DNA of 64,000 bases from JAKFDK01 sp036676195 (GCA_036676195.1 JAKFDK010000132.1:5394-69393), one strand, 5' to 3'; counted from the stretch's first letter, positions 26,070 through 34,296 are shown. A program made the numbers and translations. Notes: a model not told the origin generated them from the sequence alone.

Positions 26070-26654
26070 TTACCTTTTTTGAATGGCCGCCCCCGCCGTC
26101 GGGGTCACCAGCAGCCAACCCGCATTGGGTACTGACACCGCCGGCAGCAGTTGCAGGGCGTCCCCGGCCAGCCCGGCCAGGACCGTCCGCAAGGGCCCGC
26201 CATGGGTCACAACTGCTACGGTACCGGCAGGGTGCCGCCGGTAAATGTCCGCCAGAGCCGCGGCGACCCGATCCCACAGTTCCCGCAGCGTTTCGCCGCC
26301 CGGCGGCGCCAGGGTGACCGGATCGGCCCGCCAGGCCTGCCAGAAATCCGGGTCGGCCGCCGTGACTTCTTCGGCCGGGCAACCGTCCCAGGCACCGAAA
26401 TTCAGTTCCCGCAGCCGGGGCTCCACCTGCACCGGCAGGCCGCGGGCCTGGGCCAGCGGCGCGGCAGTGGCCATCGCCCGGCGCAGGTCGCTACTGTATA
26501 CAGCATCCAGCCGGAGGCCGCCCATCGCCCGGGCCAGCCGGCGGGCCTGCGCCCGGCCACTGCGGTTCAAGGGCGGGTCGCCGTGGCCCTGGTAACGCGC
26601 CTGCTGGTTCCAGGCCGTTGTCCCGTGCCGAATCAGCAATAAGGTGCAGTTCAT
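26070..26654 (-). CDS. cobC: Alpha-ribazole phosphatase (histidine phosphatase family)
   Basis: CobC removes the phosphate from alpha-ribazole-5'-phosphate or adenosylcobalamin phosphate. The phosphohistidine motif is LLIRHGTTAWN, with a second histidine in VAVVTHGGPLRTVL. The YSSDLRRAMATA segment is typical of the family. It is 194 residues. Its start overlaps the cobD stop by 4 nt, and it is the last gene of the first B12 operon. General phosphoglycerate mutases share the fold; the context decides the call. Confidence 0.87.
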   Translation of the reverse strand: MNCTLLLIRHGTTAWNQQARYQGHGDPPLNRSGRAQARRLARAMGGLRLDAVYSSDLRRAMATAAPLAQARGLPVQVEPRLRELNFGAWDGCPAEEVTAADPDFWQAWRADPVTLAPPGGETLRELWDRVAAALADIYRRHPAGTVAVVTHGGPLRTVLAGLAGDALQLLPAVSVPNAGWLLVTPTAGAAIQKR

Positions 26655-27709
26655 GACAGCACCTCGGCCAGGACCTGTGCCAGGCGCTGGGTTTCCCGGC
26701 GGGGCCGGACCGCCAGCCGCAGGTAATGATCGTCCAGGCCGCTGAAACCGCCACAGGTGCGCACCAGAATACCGTGGGGCAGCAGTTGCTCCTGCAGGTG
26801 GGTGCCGGCGCGGCCCGGCAGGCGGACCAGAAAGTAGTTGCCGTCGGCTGGTTGGGGCTGCAGGTGCGGACCCAGCCCGGCCAGCAGGCGGAAGGCACCG
26901 GCCCGGGCCCTGACCACCGCCGCCGCCGTAGCACCGGCGAATTCCGGCCCGGTCAGCGCCGCCAGCCCGGCTGCCGCCGCCGGGGTGTTGACACTCCAGG
27001 GCACCTGCAGGGCGGCAAGACGGGCCACCAACTCCCGCGGTCCGGCCAGCCAGCCCAGCCGCAGCCCGGGGATGGCGTAGAGCTTGGTCAGCGAACGCAG
27101 CACGATCAGGCGCGGGTGACGCCCGGCCAGGCTCAGCAGGCTGGACGCCCCGGCGACAAAGTCCAGAAAGGCTTCATCCACCACCACCCAGACCCGCTCC
27201 TGTGCCAGGGCCGCCTGCAGGAATTCGGACGGCAGCAGGCGACCGGTGGGGTTGTTGGGGTGGCACAGGAACATGATGGAACCAGTGGGCGCCGCCGCCA
27301 GCCAGGCGGACAGGCCGTTTGGGTCCGGCGGGTCCGGCCAGGCGGAGAGCTCGGTCACCGAAATGCCTATGCCTGCCTGGCGCAGGGCGGCCAGGTACCG
27401 CCCGAAGGTGGGGGCCAGTACAAGACCGGCCGGTGGAGCCAGGGCCGCCACCAACAGGTGGATCAGTTCGGCCGCGCCGTTGCCAAAGCGGATGCAGCCC
27501 GGCTCCAGGTCGTAACGGGCCGCCGCCGCCGCCACCAGTTCCGTACACTCCGGGTCCGGATAATGCCCGGTGGTGTTCAGGGCCGAACGCGCTGCCGCCC
27601 GCACCCAGGGCGGGGTACCCAGGGGATTAATCGATGCGCTGAAATCGAGCCACTGGGCAGGGGGGCGCCCGGTGCGCCGGGCCGCCGCCCAGATATTGCC
27701 GCCATGCAT
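26651..27709 (-). CDS. cobD: L-threonine-O-3-phosphate decarboxylase
   Basis: CobD makes (R)-1-aminopropan-2-ol phosphate for the B12 nucleotide loop. It is a fold-type I aminotransferase-like PLP enzyme related to HisC. The PLP lysine lies in RSLTKLYAIPGLRLGW and the Asp in VVVDEAFLDF. The N-terminal MHGGNIWAAARR start and SASINPLG are typical of CobD. It is 352 residues. Its position between a PduX-like kinase and cobC supports CobD rather than histidinol-phosphate aminotransferase. Confidence 0.9.
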   Translation of the reverse strand: MHGGNIWAAARRTGRPPAQWLDFSASINPLGTPPWVRAAARSALNTTGHYPDPECTELVAAAAARYDLEPGCIRFGNGAAELIHLLVAALAPPAGLVLAPTFGRYLAALRQAGIGISVTELSAWPDPPDPNGLSAWLAAAPTGSIMFLCHPNNPTGRLLPSEFLQAALAQERVWVVVDEAFLDFVAGASSLLSLAGRHPRLIVLRSLTKLYAIPGLRLGWLAGPRELVARLAALQVPWSVNTPAAAAGLAALTGPEFAGATAAAVVRARAGAFRLLAGLGPHLQPQPADGNYFLVRLPGRAGTHLQEQLLPHGILVRTCGGFSGLDDHYLRLAVRPRRETQRLAQVLAEVLS

Positions 27710-27714
27710 GCTGT

Positions 27715-28635
27715 CTACCTCCCATCGCAGGTGCCCACCGTCACGCCGCCGCCCACCAGGGACAGCCGCCAGACCGGCAGCCCCAGGCGCTGTTGCAGCC
27801 AGGTCCGCATCGCTGGCAAGTCGGTCCGGCGGGCGTCCAAAAGAAACCCCAATACAGTGCCGCTGTGGGCCACATTCAGTCCCAGGGCGCCACAGCGGGG
27901 CGCCAGGGTTTGAGCCGTTTCCCAGAGTGGGTTGGCCAGCACCGGCTGGTGCGCCCGGGCACTCAGGGTCGCCGCCGCCGCCAGCATCGCCGGATCACCG
28001 GCGGCCACCGCCGCTTGAGCCATGTCAAGGGCGGCGCGCACCGCCGGTTCCTTGCGCCGGTTTGCCGCTGCCAGATCAGCCCGCCGGTTGAAGTCACCGG
28101 TACGGACGGTGCCTCCCGGATCCACACCCAGAATCGCCAGGGGCGGCGGTGGACCCAGCAACTCTACCCGGCCGCCGCCGCGGTGGTCCACCAGGGCAAT
28201 GCCCGGGAACATTAACCCGTCGGTGGGCTCCAGTTGCAGACACCGCCGGAACAATTCGTCCGGTGACAGCGTGGTTCCCGCCAAGGCCGCCGCCGCGACG
28301 AGGGCAGCGCACAGGTCGGCGGTGCTGCTGCCCATACCGGCCCCCGGACGCAGGCGACTGCGCAGCCGCACCCGTCCGGCACCGGGCAGTTGGGCCAGCG
28401 CCACCGCCGTCTGCGACCGGGCCGCCGGACTTTGCCAGCCCGTTGCCGCCACCGTGCCGGCGGGCCCGGACGGCCCGCTCCCTGCCGGGGCAACGGCCAC
28501 GGCCAGGGTGTATAGGTTTACGGGGCACGTAATGAGAACGTCTTCCCCGCCGACTGTGCCCTGCACCAGTTCCCCCCAGGTGCCGGGAGCCCAGGCCGCA
28601 GCCCGGGCACCGCGGACGGGCAACCCCGTTACCAT
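27715..28635 (-). CDS. pduX: GHMP kinase, PduX-like L-threonine kinase
   Basis: PduX phosphorylates L-threonine, giving the CobD substrate. The GHMP signature is GAGMGSSTADLCAALVAAA near residue 100. The opening GTWGELVQGT is the N-terminal element of PduX. The ATG at 28635 overlaps the end of cobS, whose stop lies inside this first codon region. The open frame continues far upstream, but that part is antisense-frame shadow of cobS. It is 306 residues, close to PduX. Confidence 0.86.
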   Translation of the reverse strand: MVTGLPVRGARAAAWAPGTWGELVQGTVGGEDVLITCPVNLYTLAVAVAPAGSGPSGPAGTVAATGWQSPAARSQTAVALAQLPGAGRVRLRSRLRPGAGMGSSTADLCAALVAAAALAGTTLSPDELFRRCLQLEPTDGLMFPGIALVDHRGGGRVELLGPPPPLAILGVDPGGTVRTGDFNRRADLAAANRRKEPAVRAALDMAQAAVAAGDPAMLAAAATLSARAHQPVLANPLWETAQTLAPRCGALGLNVAHSGTVLGFLLDARRTDLPAMRTWLQQRLGLPVWRLSLVGGGVTVGTCDGR

Positions 28636-29378
28636 GGCAACCTCACCGCCAGTGCGGCCAGAGCCGCGAGCAAGGAGATCTCGGTCACGGCCCCGCAGAC
28701 GTCCCCGGTGACACCGCCCAGCTTGCGGGCCAAATAGGCCGTGGCCATGCCACCCACCACCCCCGCGGCCACCGCCGCCGCCAGTCCCGGCAGCCCAGCC
28801 AGCAGCCAGGCGGCCGCCAGAGCAGTAGCGCCGGCCCACCATACCTCCCGCCACCCTGCCGCGGCAAAGGCGGCACCGGTGCCGCCACCGGGGCGGGCAT
28901 ACGGGTAACGGGCCAGGGTCCAGACCGGGGTCCAGCGGCAGACGGCATGGGCCAGAAGCAGGTCGGCCAGCGCCTGCTCGGGGGGCAGTGCCGCCAGCAG
29001 GATACCCCGGCCCCCAAGGGTCAGCAGCAGCGCCACACCGCCGTAGCTGCCAATGCGGGAGTCCTTCATGATTTCCAGCCGCCGCGCCGGCGTGGTCCCG
29101 CCCAGACCGTCGGCAACGTCCGCCAGTCCATCCGGGTGCATGGCTCCGGTGGCCAGCATTTCCACCATAACCGCTACCCAGGCGGCGGCGGCCGGAGGCA
29201 GGCCGGCCCAGGATGCCAGCCAGTAGCCGCCGCCGGCCACGGCTCCCACCACCAGCCCGGCAGCGGGAAACCAGGCACACAGCCGGTACAGGGGCAGGGC
29301 GCGCCCCTGCACCTGCACCGGCACGGGCACCGGCAGCCGGGTCAGGAATGCCACTGCCCCCATCAGTTCAGCCATCAT
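28629..29378 (-). CDS. cobS: Adenosylcobinamide-GDP ribazoletransferase (cobalamin synthase)
   Basis: CobS joins AdoCbi-GDP with alpha-ribazole at the membrane. The signature TGAMHPDGLADVADGLGG is at about residue 73. Multiple hydrophobic segments span the 249 residues. The first codon lies within the last codons of the preceding 47-residue ORF, so translation is probably coupled. It precedes pduX, cobD and cobC in the operon. Confidence 0.93.
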   Translation of the reverse strand: MMAELMGAVAFLTRLPVPVPVQVQGRALPLYRLCAWFPAAGLVVGAVAGGGYWLASWAGLPPAAAAWVAVMVEMLATGAMHPDGLADVADGLGGTTPARRLEIMKDSRIGSYGGVALLLTLGGRGILLAALPPEQALADLLLAHAVCRWTPVWTLARYPYARPGGGTGAAFAAAGWREVWWAGATALAAAWLLAGLPGLAAAVAAGVVGGMATAYLARKLGGVTGDVCGAVTEISLLAALAALAVRLPW

Positions 29379-29511
29379 CGCGATTGTTCACCCCAGCACT
29401 GGCGAAGGTAGCCATGTCCGCTCCTGACGCCAGAGGGCCCCAGTGCGCACGGCAGGCTGTGGCGGCTCCGGTGTCGGTCAAATCAATCCGGTGTAGCAGA
29501 TCCTTCAGCAT
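29368..29511 (-). CDS. 47-residue ORF heading the cobS operon
   Basis: This small gene has a strong site, GAGGAGG, 6 nt before the ATG, and its end overlaps the cobS start by about 11 nt. The protein begins MLKDLLHRIDLTDTGAATAC and ends VNNRDDG. I do not recognise it with certainty. The spacing of LL, I, D and A residues faintly recalls the N-terminus of CobT, which is otherwise missing from both B12 operons. It could be a CobT remnant or a leader peptide that couples translation to cobS. It is real as a translated ORF mainly on the strength of its SD. Confidence 0.55.
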   Translation of the reverse strand: MLKDLLHRIDLTDTGAATACRAHWGPLASGADMATFASAGVNNRDDG

Positions 29512-29514
29512 GTT

Positions 29515-29567
29515 GGTCCTCCTCTTTCGGCAAACCGCAAACAGGCCCGGTCCTCCTTCGGAAGACC
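29515..29567 (-). promoter_or_regulatory. Possible SD-sequestering switch before the 47-residue ORF
   Basis: GGUCUUCC (29560-29567) can pair with GGAGGACC (29549-29556) across a GAA loop. An identical GGAGGACC octamer forms the real SD at 29516-29523. The same strand could therefore pair with either copy. Function is inference. Confidence 0.4.
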
Positions 29568-29683
29568 AGGCATGAAAACGCAAACCAACCCGAGACCCCT
29601 GACCGCGCCGTTTACACGCCGGACACACAGGCAGCCGGAATTGGCGTCCGTTCCCTCGCTCCCCGAAGGTACTGGCACACGTG

Positions 29684-29868
29684 GCAACCGGCAGGTTTCC
29701 TGGCTCCCGATCACTGCACTCGCTGCCTTCCCATCCGCGGAGCGGACAGTGGCCTGTTTAGCGAGCACTCCCGGGTTACAGTGGCGGGTCCGCGCCGGAC
29801 TCGCAGCAGAGCTGCTCACCGGTCTTCCCTTTTACCCCCCGACCGCAGCCGGGGGCACCTGGTTACCT
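29684..29868 (-). promoter_or_regulatory. Cobalamin riboswitch 1 (cobS operon)
   Basis: The minus strand carries GGTGCCCCCGGCTGCGG, AAAGGGAAGACCGGTG, GACCCGCCACTGTAACCCGG, GCCACTG, GGGAAGGC and GGGAGCCAGGAAACCTGCC. The last is the B12-box. AdoCbl binding should repress the 47-residue ORF-cobS-pduX-cobD-cobC transcript. The 170-nt leader to the first ORF has no clear U-tract terminator. Confidence 0.95.
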
Positions 29869-29894
29869 TCGAAAACGATTTAGTTATGTGCCTA

Positions 29895-29924
29895 AGTGTA
29901 ACAGGGCGCCCAACCGTCTGGCAA
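29895..29924 (-). promoter_or_regulatory. Promoter of cobalamin riboswitch 1 transcript
   Basis: TTGCCA (29919-29924), an 18-nt spacer and TACACT (29895-29900) on the minus strand end about 27 nt before the riboswitch. Confidence 0.65.
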
Positions 29925-29939
29925 GCCAGAAGTAGCTAT

Positions 29940-30158
29940 TTAGTGATTCATGAAGCTTTTATAGGCCAGGAAGTACGAGCCGTCGGGCAAACGGACGACC
30001 GCCGGATCATAGGCAGCCCGGAGACCGCCAAAGGTGCCCAATGAGCGGAAGGAGTTGCCATCCGTACTGATCCCGACGTGCACGCGGCCCTCCACCACCG
30101 TTTTCTTCCCTGTCGCCATTGCTGACGGGTATGACTCTTGCCACTGTATGGAAGCCAT
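29940..30158 (-). pseudogene. Fragment resembling a beta-propeller glycosidase repeat
   Basis: A 72-codon frame ends GLRAAYDPAVVRLPDGSYFL, followed by AYKSFMNH. The YDPAVVRLPDGSYFLAY pattern resembles one blade of GH43-type or sialidase-like five-bladed propellers. Upstream VHVGISTDGNSF also fits a blade. The rest of any such enzyme is missing, and the frame abuts the gerA leader. I see no good SD. It is best read as a gene remnant, although a small free-standing ORF is possible. Confidence 0.35.
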
Positions 30159-30216
30159 ACCAACTCGCGTAACCTAGACACAGCGTGGGACGACGACCGG
30201 AGGAGGAAACCACCTG

Positions 30217-31518
30217 ATGCCAACCATCGCCGACCGCCGGTGCGACTTTATTGGCCAGGTGCGTCACCTGTTTACCCAGCCAGACCTGTTTGGCCTGATC
30301 GTCCGCCCCGTGGACCCCCCGGCCGGTCCGGCGGTAACGGTGGCTTACATTTCCGGCCTGATGGACCCGTCTGACCTGGAACGCCTGGTACTCGTTCCGC
30401 TGGCCTCTGGCCTCCCGGATGCACCCCCGGACACCATCGCCCGCTCCAGCCGGTTTCCGGCACCGGAACTGCGGGCTGTAAACGATACCAAAGCTCTGCA
30501 GGACGGCCTGTTGGGGGGCCTGGCCGCCTTACACATTGCAGGGCATAAGGGTACATTGCTGGTGGGCACCGGGCAGCCCCCCAAAGCCAAAGACGCCTTT
30601 GGCTACAACCTGGGCGAAAATGTGAATATGGTCCGCCAGGTCTTACCCAGGGCTGATTTGCGGGTTGAAATGCTGCAAGGCCCGGAAAAAAGCCTCAGTG
30701 CCGTGCTGTATTTGCATGGCACGGCCGCGCCAGGCACGGTGCAGGCAGTACGGGGGTGGGCCAGAAACCTGCGGGCCAAGAAGGCGCAGACGCCCTTGTG
30801 GAAGACCCTGCCCGATGTGTTAAGACTGCCACCGGCCGTTGAGGCCCCCAAACCAGCCATGGTGGCAGATGCCCTGCGCCACGGCTATATCGCCGTACTG
30901 GCCGACCATCTGCCCGGCGCCCTGCTGGCGCCAATGACCCTGGACCTGCTGCTGACCGGTCCCAACGATGTCACCCTGTCGCCGGCACTGCGGCGGGCCG
31001 TCATCTTGCCACGCCTGTATGCCACGGGACTGGCCATGACCCTGGGCGCCTGGTTCGTGGCAGTCAGTTCGTACCACCATTCTCTGATCCCGGGGCCGTT
31101 TCTGATGGCCCTTGCTTCCAGCCGACGCAATATGCCGTTTCCCATTGTGCTGGAAATGCTGCTGGTACTCGCCCTGGATGAAGGCATCTCGGCGGCGGTG
31201 AAACGACTGGAAGGGCAACGCTGGACCTTTCTGGCCATCCTTGGCATCGCCCTGGCATTAATGGCAGCCCTGCAGGCCGGGGTGATCGGCCCCCTGTCGG
31301 CCATCATCGGGATTGCCATTGTGGTGGCCCTGCAGATCTTACCGAACCCGGCACTGGGGCGAGCGGCCCGCATCTGGGCTTATGGGTTCATCGCGGCAGC
31401 GGCCGGACTGGGTGTTTACGGCATGGCCCTGCTGGCCTTTGTTCTGTTCGTGTATCTGGGCGAAGAGCGGCCCTTTGGGCACCCGCTCCGGCGCCCGCCG
31501 GGGGCAATGGTGCGGTGA
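30217..31518 (+). CDS. gerAA: Spore germinant receptor subunit A (GerA family)
   Basis: GerAA proteins are the A subunits of inner-spore-membrane germinant receptors. The N-terminal soluble domain (about 1-240) contains AYISGLMDPSDLERLVL and ends before TLPDVLRLPPAVEAPKP. The membrane domain includes AMTLGAWFVAVSSYHHSLIP and FPIVLEMLLVLALDEGISAA, a strong GerA family match. At 433 residues it is shorter than typical 480-520. GGAGGAGG lies before the ATG. Its end overlaps gerAB by 4 nt. Confidence 0.93.
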   Translation: MPTIADRRCDFIGQVRHLFTQPDLFGLIVRPVDPPAGPAVTVAYISGLMDPSDLERLVLVPLASGLPDAPPDTIARSSRFPAPELRAVNDTKALQDGLLGGLAALHIAGHKGTLLVGTGQPPKAKDAFGYNLGENVNMVRQVLPRADLRVEMLQGPEKSLSAVLYLHGTAAPGTVQAVRGWARNLRAKKAQTPLWKTLPDVLRLPPAVEAPKPAMVADALRHGYIAVLADHLPGALLAPMTLDLLLTGPNDVTLSPALRRAVILPRLYATGLAMTLGAWFVAVSSYHHSLIPGPFLMALASSRRNMPFPIVLEMLLVLALDEGISAAVKRLEGQRWTFLAILGIALALMAALQAGVIGPLSAIIGIAIVVALQILPNPALGRAARIWAYGFIAAAAGLGVYGMALLAFVLFVYLGEERPFGHPLRRPPGAMVR

Positions 31519-32603
31519 AAACCGGGGATATGTCCCTTCGCCATCTCTGGGCGGCCGTACTGGCCAACCTGCTGGTCAAGAGTTTCCATACCCTGCCCAG
31601 GGCCATTGTCGTTACCACCACCACGGCGGGACCCTGGGCCATTTTGGCCGCAGGCGCCATTGCCCTGGGGTTGTTCTGGCCGGTGGCTGCCGCCCTGGCC
31701 CGCCGCCCGGGGCAAAACCTGATCGATCTCGCCCTGGAAGCCGGCGGGAGGCCCCTGGCCATTATCACTGCCCTGACGCTGGGGGCGTTTCTGGTGGGCA
31801 GTGTCGGCATTGAACTGCGGCAAATTTCCGAGATGGCTGTCACCGCCATTTACCCACACACCCCACAGACCTTTATGATGGCTAGCATGACCCTGGTCAG
31901 TGCCCTGGGCGCAGCCATGAGTACCGCCGGGCTGGCCTGGATGGGCACGATTTATGCCTGGCCCGCTTTGTACAGCATTCTGGTGATCCTGGTGGGCAAC
32001 CTGGGCTGGGGGCAGTTCCGGCATGTGTTGCCGCCCACTGGCCCGGGGCTGCTGCCGGTGGCGGGTGAATTACTGCCCCTCACCTCCCATTTTGGGGAGC
32101 TAATCTACCTGTTCATCTTCTCTACCTACCTGAATACACCGCGTCACCTGCCACGGGCGGCCGCCCAGATCACCGCCCTGGCGGCCGCCGTATGGGCCGC
32201 GGTCGTACTGGTGTACATCATGGTCTTCAGCATCCCCGGTGGTTTCAGCATGCCGTTCCCCCTGCTGGAAATGACACGTCTGGTTCAGGGCGGCCGCTTT
32301 CTGGAGCGGATGGATACGATCTGGATCGGCCTGTGGACCTTTGGTATGGCCGGTGTCACAGCCGGAGGGCTGATGGGCACCGCTGTCCTGTTACGCGACG
32401 CCTTCCGCCTGCCGGACCACCGCGGGGCGGTTCTGCCTTTAGCCGTGGCCACGCTGGCGGTGGCCCTTTTCCCGGCTAACCAGGCCGGGGCCATTGCGGC
32501 CGAAACCTTCCTGCTACGGCGCTGGGGTTTCCTGGTTGCACCGGGCGTGCCGCTGCTGGTGGCATTGTTGGCCCGGCTGCGGCGAGGTGGCGCCCGTGGG
32601 TAA
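31515..32603 (+). CDS. gerAB: Spore germinant receptor subunit B (GerAB, APC-like)
   Basis: GerAB is the amino-acid-permease-like subunit of the receptor and is thought to bind the germinant. About ten hydrophobic segments span 362 residues. Features are VTTTTAGPWAILAAGAIALG at the N-terminus and VFSIPGGFSMPFPLLEMTRL. The GTG at 31515 overlaps the gerAA stop, and an ATG at 31530 is an alternative start. Its stop overlaps the gerAC start by 8 nt. Confidence 0.9.
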   Translation: MKTGDMSLRHLWAAVLANLLVKSFHTLPRAIVVTTTTAGPWAILAAGAIALGLFWPVAAALARRPGQNLIDLALEAGGRPLAIITALTLGAFLVGSVGIELRQISEMAVTAIYPHTPQTFMMASMTLVSALGAAMSTAGLAWMGTIYAWPALYSILVILVGNLGWGQFRHVLPPTGPGLLPVAGELLPLTSHFGELIYLFIFSTYLNTPRHLPRAAAQITALAAAVWAAVVLVYIMVFSIPGGFSMPFPLLEMTRLVQGGRFLERMDTIWIGLWTFGMAGVTAGGLMGTAVLLRDAFRLPDHRGAVLPLAVATLAVALFPANQAGAIAAETFLLRRWGFLVAPGVPLLVALLARLRRGGARG

Positions 32604-33840
32604 GCGGGCAGCCGTTTGCCTGCTGGTGATATTACTGACGCTGTCTGGCTGCTGGGACCGGACGGAGATTGAAGACGCCGCTTATATCGTCAGCATGGGG
32701 ATTGACGCCGCCGGTGACGAGTACCTGTGGACATTCCGCATCGTCCAGGCCGAACTGCTCACCATTGGTATGTTGACAGAACCGCCGGTACAACCCACTC
32801 GGCTCGCCTCCAACCTTGTCACCGTACGCGGGCGCAGCCTGCAGCAAGCCATTCAGCTTGTACAGGCCGGCATCGCGCGGATTGTATCGCTGGACCACCT
32901 GCGCTCGATGGTGATCGGTGAGGAACTCGCCCGCCAGGGGGTGGGCCCGATCCTCAGCCAGTTGATGCGTCATAACCAGATCAGGCTGGGTCCGACTGTG
33001 CTGGTGGCCAAAGGGTCGGCACTGGAGATCTTCGTTAGCAACCGGGGTACAGGTGAACTGAATCCCGCCAAGTTTATCGAAGGATTGCTGCTGGTCCAGA
33101 AACGGCTGCACCTGAGCCCGCCGGCCCGGCTGCTGCAGTTTTATAACCGGCTGCAGTCCCCCGGCTCCGACGCCATCATGTCGGTTGTGGCGGTCAACCC
33201 GCTGGCGGCGCAGCCTCCCGGCATCCCGTTACCGCCCATGGGCAACCGGTCCCTGCAGGCCGGGGAATTCCCCCGGGCGGGCGGTAACCCGGTTGAAATC
33301 GCCGGGACAGCCGTCTTCAAGCGCGACAAGCTGGCGGGTTTTCTGAACGTGGACGAAACGGGCGCGCTGCTGTCCCTGCGCGGCGAAATGGGCAAGGTCT
33401 ACGCGTCAGTACCAGACCCACGGGAACCGGGTCAGACCATTTCCCTGCGTTTTCATCAGGAGAACAAGCCCCAGTTTCGGGCGGCCTTTGCAGACGACCG
33501 GCCTGTGGTCACCATCCGCCTGCAATTAGAAGGGGAACTCCTCACCTCCCCCGGACGCACTGATTATACCGAACCAGTCAACCGGCGCGCCCTTGAGCGG
33601 TTCATCGCTGACTACAGCGTCCGCCAGACCTATCACCCGCTGGTGCATAAGGTGTACCGCCAGTGGGGTGCCGATCCGGTCGGGCTGGGCAACCTGTTTC
33701 GGATGCGCTTCCCGACCTTTAATGATTGGTTGGACTACCAGTGGCCAGACCATGTGCGCGACCTGACGGTTACGGTTGAAGTCGAATTATTTATCCGTCG
33801 TTTTGGCATGTTGCTTGGTGAAGCACCGGGAGGAAGGTGA
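32596..33840 (+). CDS. gerAC: Spore germinant receptor subunit C (GerAC lipoprotein)
   Basis: GerAC is the lipoprotein subunit of the receptor. The signal peptide ends in the lipobox LTLSGCWDRTEIED (cysteine about residue 19), the hallmark start of GerAC. VSMGIDAAGDEYLWTFRIVQ follows, then a C-terminal Spore_GerAC domain with VKVYRQWGADPVGLG-like HKVYRQWGADPVGLGN. The GTG at 32596 has GAGGTGG 7 nt upstream. It has about 414 residues. It is third in the operon. Confidence 0.92.
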   Translation: MGKRAAVCLLVILLTLSGCWDRTEIEDAAYIVSMGIDAAGDEYLWTFRIVQAELLTIGMLTEPPVQPTRLASNLVTVRGRSLQQAIQLVQAGIARIVSLDHLRSMVIGEELARQGVGPILSQLMRHNQIRLGPTVLVAKGSALEIFVSNRGTGELNPAKFIEGLLLVQKRLHLSPPARLLQFYNRLQSPGSDAIMSVVAVNPLAAQPPGIPLPPMGNRSLQAGEFPRAGGNPVEIAGTAVFKRDKLAGFLNVDETGALLSLRGEMGKVYASVPDPREPGQTISLRFHQENKPQFRAAFADDRPVVTIRLQLEGELLTSPGRTDYTEPVNRRALERFIADYSVRQTYHPLVHKVYRQWGADPVGLGNLFRMRFPTFNDWLDYQWPDHVRDLTVTVEVELFIRRFGMLLGEAPGGR

Positions 33841-33844
33841 GTGT

Positions 33845-34027
33845 ATGTGGGATCGCTGGGCCATCATCGCGGTGGCTGCCATCATTTCCTACCGGGCGGC
33901 CCGCTGGGGCTGGAAACTGGGCAAGGGCGGGGACTGGCTGGCGGGAGCCGGCGGCTTTCTGCTGGCGGTGATTGCCCTGGGCGTGCCGCTGTTCCTGGCC
34001 GCCCTGGGCCCTGCCACCGGCCGCTGA
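33845..34027 (+). CDS. Small membrane protein, fourth gene of the ger operon
   Basis: This 60-residue protein has two hydrophobic stretches: WAIIAVAAIISYRAA and LAGAGGFLLAVIALGVPLFL. It is translated from an ATG with GGAGG in range, starting 4 nt after the gerAC stop. Some GerA operons have a fourth small membrane D subunit with two TM helices, and this fits that size and position. I do not recognise a closer family. A terminator follows at 34050. Confidence 0.7.
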   Translation: MWDRWAIIAVAAIISYRAARWGWKLGKGGDWLAGAGGFLLAVIALGVPLFLAALGPATGR

Positions 34028-34049
34028 CCCTGTACCGCCACGAACGCGA

Positions 34050-34088
34050 AGACGCCCCCGCAGGCTCAGGTGAGCCGGCGGGGGCGAA
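34050..34088. terminator. Hairpin between the ger operon and peptide cassette 1
   Basis: CGCCCCCGC and GCGGGGGCG arms enclose an inner GGCTCAggTGAGCC hairpin. U-tracts are weak on both sides. It separates two convergent transcripts. Confidence 0.65.
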
Positions 34089-34119
34089 TGTTGCTACAGG
34101 GGTTAGGTGACCCGACTCC

Positions 34120-34218
34120 TTACCTCCAAAAGCCGTCGTAGGGACCAGCCATGGCGGTGGCAGCCGCCAGAGAGGTCAGGGCCAGGACACACAGGGCCAG
34201 AAGCGCCTTCCGAAGCAT
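34120..34218 (-). CDS. Secreted signalling pro-peptide candidate 1 (32 aa)
   Basis: This 32-codon gene follows TPR protein 1 by 78 nt on the same strand. Its SD is near perfect: AAAAGGAGG, with 9 nt before the ATG. The product has MLRK, then a hydrophobic core LALCVLALTSLAAA, and an AxA site (AMA) at residues 22-24. The remaining eight residues are GPYDGFWR. This is the layout of Phr or PapR-type exported pro-peptides whose C-terminal end is the signal. Export and processing are inferred. It was found by reading the sequence by eye, because it is below usual gene-length cut-offs. Confidence 0.72.
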   Translation of the reverse strand: MLRKALLALCVLALTSLAAATAMAGPYDGFWR

Positions 34219-34267
34219 GCGTGGGTTCCTCCTTTTCGCTCGGGGCGAAAATCTTGGGCAAGGGGGA

Positions 34268-34287
34268 GGCGCCTTACTCAGGCGCCC
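34268..34287 (-). other. Hairpin between TPR 1 and its peptide gene
   Basis: GGCGCC arms flank a 7-nt loop, followed on the minus strand by TCCCCCTT. It could attenuate expression of the peptide gene. A comparable hairpin occupies the matching gap of cassette 2. Confidence 0.5.
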
Positions 34288-34296
34288 GCCGCATTC

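Noticed and set aside
27715..29280. 521-codon version of the GHMP kinase
   Set aside because: The first 215 codons are an out-of-frame reading of cobS; the PduX-like N-terminus begins at 28635.
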